NCBI GenBank assembly: GCA_947561395.2
Contig: OX387184.1
Span: 15,108,205 to 15,172,204 of the forward strand
DNA from: Buxus sempervirens
Taxonomy: Eukaryota; Streptophyta; Magnoliopsida; Buxales; Buxaceae
Direction: 5' to 3'
DNA: 64,000 bases
Shown here: positions 59,490-64,000 of the stretch, in pieces
How positions within the stretch are numbered: position 1 is the first letter of the stretch
How the letters are laid out: each line of letters opens with the position of its first letter
Translations under genes and position numbers: made by a program
The notes under the pieces: model-generated
What the model was told of the DNA's origin: nothing
The model's input: the letters and a program-made list of their open reading frames with translations, nothing else
Databases searched by the model: none

Positions 59490-61970
59490 GTTTGTATCCA
59501 CATATTTCAGTAAAAATTTAATCTTGTTCAAAACTTATTCGTCGATTGCCTAGTTGTGATACCCGTGCTGACAAGTGACAACAGGGTGTTTTTGATTGCA
59601 GATAGTTTTGTTGGCTGCCAACCTGCAATATAGAATAATGGCATAAAAGAAAATATAAAAGCTTAAACAGGGCTGATTCACTTGTTCATGATGATTTTAC
59701 CATATAAAAAGGAATATTGGATTTTCCAAGGTGAGGCAAATTTTATGATTGCTATTTGGCCTCCGATTCTATAATAGGATTGCTTAGCTCAGATAAGGAC
59801 GTTGAGACACAATTTATGGAAAGAGGAGAGATAAGGTAGGGAAAGAACTTAGAAGTAGCCTTAATCGGAGGTAAATGACATGAAAGAATTTGAATTGTCT
59901 TGGTTGGAAATGATTTAAGTAAGCATAATCTAGCTTGGGATATTGTTTTTATTTATTAGGATGGTGGAAGTTATTTCATGTTGTTCAGCCTACTAGTTGG
60001 GATTTGTTGTTTTCTTTGTGTGCATGTAGTTTGTGAAAATATTGATTTACTTTTGGAAAATGAATTCCTGGCTGACATTGTTTTTCCATTTGTCAGACAA
60101 AAGCATGCAAAACTCTTTGTACACCAAAAATATCTTTTAAAATTTATTTACTTTGAAACAAACGTGTTATATTTTGTAGCAACCTTTTTTATTATCCATA
60201 TTTCTTCAGTTTGCTGTATAATTGTTGGATGTGTTGGTAAGCTTTATATATGCGGCATGTCCATTATCAGGCTGGCTTATAAACTTTCTTATTTCCTTTT
60301 TTTTCCATCTTGGAAAGATTGAACAAGAAAGAACTAAGAGATCATTTAGTGCCTAAATTTCCACCAAAGTTTTTTTTTTCAATAGGGACTTGAGTTGTTT
60401 GTTATTATTCCTAGGCTTTTTGCAGTATTGCCCATTAGATGACTATCATTGGTAGTGAAAGTTGGATCCTAGAGTTTGTACTTTGTTTTAGCTCTTGTTA
60501 TGTGTCTTTTAAGAGAGAGATGGATTGACAAATTGTTATCACCTTGGCTTGTACACGTTTGTAAACATTTTTGGGACTGCTCTATTGTGGGCAATTGAAG
60601 ACATTGTAGGTTGCTGTGGTTGTGTGCACGCTCCTTCATTTCCCTTTGGTGTTGTGTAGTTTTTGACCTTGTGGATGTGGGTGTTCGCTTCTGAATTAAG
60701 GCTGTAGTGGCTAGCAGTTGAATTTGTTGGACAATGTTTCCCTTTGGCCTTTTGTTTGGGCTTCTGCAAGGACAGAAACAGAAGTATCTTTGAAGACTGA
60801 CCAGTCTATATCTTGCTGGAACCATTTGATGCTGAGTAGCTATGTTCTAATTAAGTAATTACCAAGCAATACCGATATCTGTTGTCCAGAGTCCAGACTC
60901 CAGACCAGGATGGGCTTGATTGGGTCCAATATGATTAAAAGGAAGTTGATAAAAGAAGGAAAAAATGGGAAATCAATAAATCCAGAATACAAAGAAAAGT
61001 TACATCTTCTCATACTGGAAGTCTGGAAATACTACAAAGGAATACCCTTATACGTTGAATCTTTCATTGCTCCACTTTTGGCCAAAAAGTGAAAATTGTT
61101 ATCAGCTGCTAACCTAGACTTGTGAGAAAACGATAGGCTAGCCTTGCATTTGAAAGACATAGAAAATTAAACTACTGAGCCATTCTCGCAAGGCAAGGAA
61201 TTTTTGAATATCCCTTGACTACAAGACCAGGCGACTAAAATCTCTTAACTCTTTAGGCACCTTTAAGAGGGAATTTAGCTTAGCCTTAATAGCATCCCTC
61301 CCTAATAGGTCTAAAGAAAGTGTGAGCAGTAGCACCTGCATGATCTCTGAGGGCACGTTCAATCCTTTTAGGTTGAATTTTCTGAGGAGCAATCGCTGGA
61401 AGTCAATGTGACTTCATCCTCCAAGGGGTCTTTCCAAAACACCTGATAACGGTCTAAGTGCAGAAGGAAAGAGCAACAGATCTATATACCCTCAAGTTTT
61501 CTGAGACTGAGAGATCACCGAAGTTAGCAAAGATAGATACCAATTGGCCATTATAACAAATAGGGAGGTTTTTTGTTCCAAAAGTCCTCTTATACCTCTA
61601 CTGAAGGCCACTGCAAGATGTCAAAAAGAAAAAAATGGACAAGCATTCCCCTTGCAATTGTAACCCCAGAATTTTCCATTGAAATAGCAAATGATATGGG
61701 GTGCATTTTATGCCATGGCCAACAAATGAAGCAAGATGCCATGTCAGTTGGCATAATTGTTCGTGTTTTGGTAGCATATTTGCAGTTTATAATCTTTTTT
61801 TTTAACATAAAGTTTTCTAGTTTGTGAACCTTTATTCTGAAAATCAGGTCTTTGGAAATGCTTGTTGATGTCAATCTGGCAGAAGAAGGCATCCTGAAAT
61901 TGCTATTCACTGCTGTTTATCAGATCTTCTGCAAATCTGGTAGTGACAATGAGCTTGCTCTTGCATCGAG
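53483..61970 (+). CDS. Spatacsin-like protein (SPG11 family), N-terminal exons; gene continues past the right edge
   Basis: Four coding exons in phase: 53483-53675, 53765-56041, 57301-57376, 61848-61970, about 890 residues, all GT/AG. The protein starts MMKMAFSTGGEAEDGPAIL and contains SEFREASISPTRETLLLLSY, SFAWGHCGDTYNQ, ELLFVSGNHGVTVHAF, WDLKIARMRRLQLALDYL and SLEMLVDVNLAEEGILKLLF. This matches my memory of the N-terminal part of the ~3200-residue plant proteins annotated as spatacsin C-terminus domain proteins (Arabidopsis At4g39420). The naming domain would lie far downstream. Animal spatacsin acts in endosome/lysosome reformation with spatizin and AP-5; the plant role is inferred. Exon 4 ends in GT at 61971. 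I find no further exon before 64000, so the next intron exceeds 2 kb. ATG 53483, 53486 and 53492 are alternative starts in one frame. Confidence 0.8.
56042..57300 (+). other. Intron 2 of the spatacsin-like gene
   Basis: 1.26 kb, AT-rich, with a GT/TA-rich microsatellite at about 57177-57235. No coding frame seen beyond the retained read-through of exon 2, which meets TGA at 56059. Confidence 0.65.
57377..61847 (+). other. Intron 3 of the spatacsin-like gene (4.5 kb)
   Basis: The donor GTAAG at 57377 is followed at once by a compound microsatellite, (TC)16 at 57397-57428 then (TA)11 at 57429-57450. Further on lie a TA/TG tract near 59430-59490 and a stretch rich in GATCTGA-like words at about 59285-59410. 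The rest is AT-rich with no protein-like frame. Confidence 0.65.
57397..57450. repeat. Compound (TC)n(TA)n microsatellite 20 bp after a splice donor
   Basis: About 16 TC units run directly into about 11 TA units, inside intron 3 of the spatacsin-like gene. Confidence 0.9.
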
Positions 61971-64000
61971 GTAGTGTTTCTTCCCTTGTGTAATGACTGA
62001 ATATTATCATTGATGTTTCTGAATTGTATTCTTACTGCTAGTAGAAATTCTCAGTACAGTTTTTAATTTGTAAAAGAACATTATTAATAGAAGATATGGT
62101 TAATGCTGTAAATCATATACAGACAATGGAAATTTGTGCCATTGAACTGAGTCAACTGACAACTCCTTGTGTTGATTATTACGGTCTCATATAAATTAAC
62201 TTTGGGGGTTAAGAGAAGATAAAAGCTCTTTCTATTCTATTTTTTGTTTTTGTCTTCTTCTTCCTCTTTCATCTTTTTATCTTTTCTAGTTGGTATTAGA
62301 GTATCACAATCTTTTCTTACATTTGATTTTTTTTTGGTTCTTTGTGAAGAGCACATCTTGTGAACATGAGCATTAACCCATGAATTTTAGCAATGTTATG
62401 TGTTTTAGATAACCTGAAAAGCAATTAAGGTCTGAATTGTTGAAAAATGCTAAAAAAAGGTTGTTTTCAGTAGATCTGACAATAGTCTCTTTGAAGTAGT
62501 TGCTTACCTATTAATGTTATTTGGAGTAGCATTTACCCATGGTCTATGCTAATTCATGTCAAAGGAGCCACCTAATATTATCTTTCCTCCATAGTTGTGT
62601 TACAAGGGATTTAGATGTTAGTGGTTTCATGAAATCCTTGTCATCAGTGTTTCTTGTGCAGGTGAATTTCACCAGTTTCGGTAGGAAACAAAATGGAATC
62701 CAAAGGATTTTGTTGAGCCATAAAAAACTGCCTAATTTTGGTTGGCACGGGTGGTGTTTCGCCTCTTGTTGGACGTAATCCACTTAGCCTGGGTCCACTA
62801 CCTTATATTGTATTCTCTATATTCTTTATTTATAATATATTCTTCATTACTCATTAAAAAAAAAAAAAGACGGATTCCAATAGGCATGCGAGGTATGCTA
62901 TGTGGAATTTGCAAAAAGAAATGGACAGAAATAGATGGTGAAAAAGGAAAGGGGGAGGGAGGGAGGAAGAGGGAGAGGGAGGGAGTGGGAGAGGAGAGAG
63001 AGAGAAGGGAATAAAGGGACATACCTGGCCTCCAACTCGTCTTCATTGTTGCTATGTCTTTATTTTTGCTATGTGAAAGAGAACCAAAAAAATGAGAAGA
63101 TGAAGGTGAGAAATAGGTAGGGAAGGGAGGACAAGAGAGAAAAACCAGGAATAAGAAGCTGAGAAAGTGGGAGAGAAGAGAGAGAGAGGGGTAGGGGGTG
63201 GGCGATGGTGGGGTGGGGGATGTACTCTCCTATGCTCATCCTCAATCGCCTCTTTGATTATCATTAGACTTGAGAGAGGGAAAGAGAGGGGGTGGGGTTG
63301 TACCTAAACCTCTTCTTTTTAATTTTTAAGTATATCCTTAACATATATATATGTGTGTGTGTGTGTATGTATGCATATCATGGTTTAAAATATTGTTTTA
63401 TATCATGTATCATATGTATCGGCACGATACACGGTCTTGTTTCGTTAATCTAGCCTTTTCTTGTGATAAGTCTAGTGCATCAACTGTATTGATTGATAGA
63501 GTCGATAAGCAGAAAAAAAGGGGAAAAAAAGAGAGAGAAAAGAAGTGTAAAACAGAGGATAGAGGTGAAAGAGAAAGAGAGGAGAGAGAGAGAGAGAGGG
63601 AAGTGGAGAGGTGAGGGAGAATGAGAGGGGTGAGGTGTTGTAGGTGGAAGAGAGAGGAGAGAGGAGAGAGAGAAATAGAGGGTAAAGGGGGTGGGTGCGG
63701 CGTTCCACCTCTGTTGTCCTCCCTCTTGATCTCCTCTGTCGACCAAAAGTCTTTTGAAGACTAGAAGCGCGGACAACAAAAGAAAGGGTCGTCTCCACTT
63801 AATATATATAATATATATTATTATACATATATATATGCACATTCACAATTAAACAGAAACTCTCTCTCTCCCTGTCACACAAACACGCATGCAGGCATGC
63901 ATGCAAACATATATGCACATTCATAATTAAAACACATCTGAGTATGCAAGTACCTAATATCTACTAATGGTTACATATAATGGTGCACATAGGCCTGGCT
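61971..64000 (+). other. Start of intron 4 of the spatacsin-like gene, to the right edge
   Basis: No exon recognised. It holds GA-rich low-complexity tracts at about 62940-63010, 63170-63300 and 63520-63690, a GT run at 63350-63366 and TA-rich runs near 63800-63835. Open frames here on either strand are translations of these repeats. Confidence 0.55.

Overview
This is nuclear DNA from a flowering plant. The evidence is the gene content (a DYW-type PPR protein, a plant four-MA3-domain translation regulator, a plant spatacsin-like protein), AT-rich introns with GT/AG borders, and many plant-type transposons (L1-type LINEs with a zf-RVT tail, hAT and MULE-like elements). Long transposon-filled introns, up to 4.5 kb, point to a medium or large genome. 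I cannot name the species.

Layout. Four genes lie on the minus strand in the left half: (1) a cysteine-rich membrane protein of unknown function, cut by the left edge and apparently frameshifted; (2) an intronless 574-aa PPR-DYW RNA-editing factor at 1970-3694; (3) the actin capping protein beta subunit, 8 coding exons at 5397-10901, 256 aa; (4) a PUS3/DEG1-type tRNA pseudouridine synthase, 15 coding exons over 12802-28755, 512 aa. I reconstructed genes 3 and 4 exon by exon, and every splice phase closes. From memory, the Arabidopsis relatives of genes 2 and 4 are neighbours (At1g34160 and At1g34150), which would make this a conserved gene block. Two genes lie on the plus strand in the right half: a 720-aa MA3-domain translation regulator (MRF/PDCD4-like, 44281-47038) and the first four coding exons of a spatacsin-like protein (53483 to 61970, running off the right edge).

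Between the two halves (29015-40185) is a nested transposon block. A 5'-truncated L1-type LINE, with a poly(A) tail and a 15-bp target duplication, was later hit by a 6.1-kb hAT element with an 8-bp target duplication. The hAT carries a palindrome-rich left end, an AT-rich ~156-bp tandem array and a decayed BED-DUF659-hATC transposase. Taking out the hAT plus one duplication copy brings the LINE ORF1 back into frame, so the insertion history is secure. The LINE sits about 275 bp upstream of the PUS3 start codon. Seven recognised premature stops in the two elements are all TAG.

The remainder is introns and intergenic DNA with smaller elements: three sense-oriented LINE tails and a ~490-bp repeat pair inside PUS3 introns, non-autonomous TIR elements at 3802, 4447, 41329 and possibly 52282, many CT/GA/AT microsatellites and a 31-base G run. 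The host genes are housekeeping genes of RNA modification, the cytoskeleton, translation control and membrane trafficking. They share no pathway; their order reflects ancestry. I found no wholly new biological system. The most unusual structure is the palindrome and repeat architecture of the hAT element.
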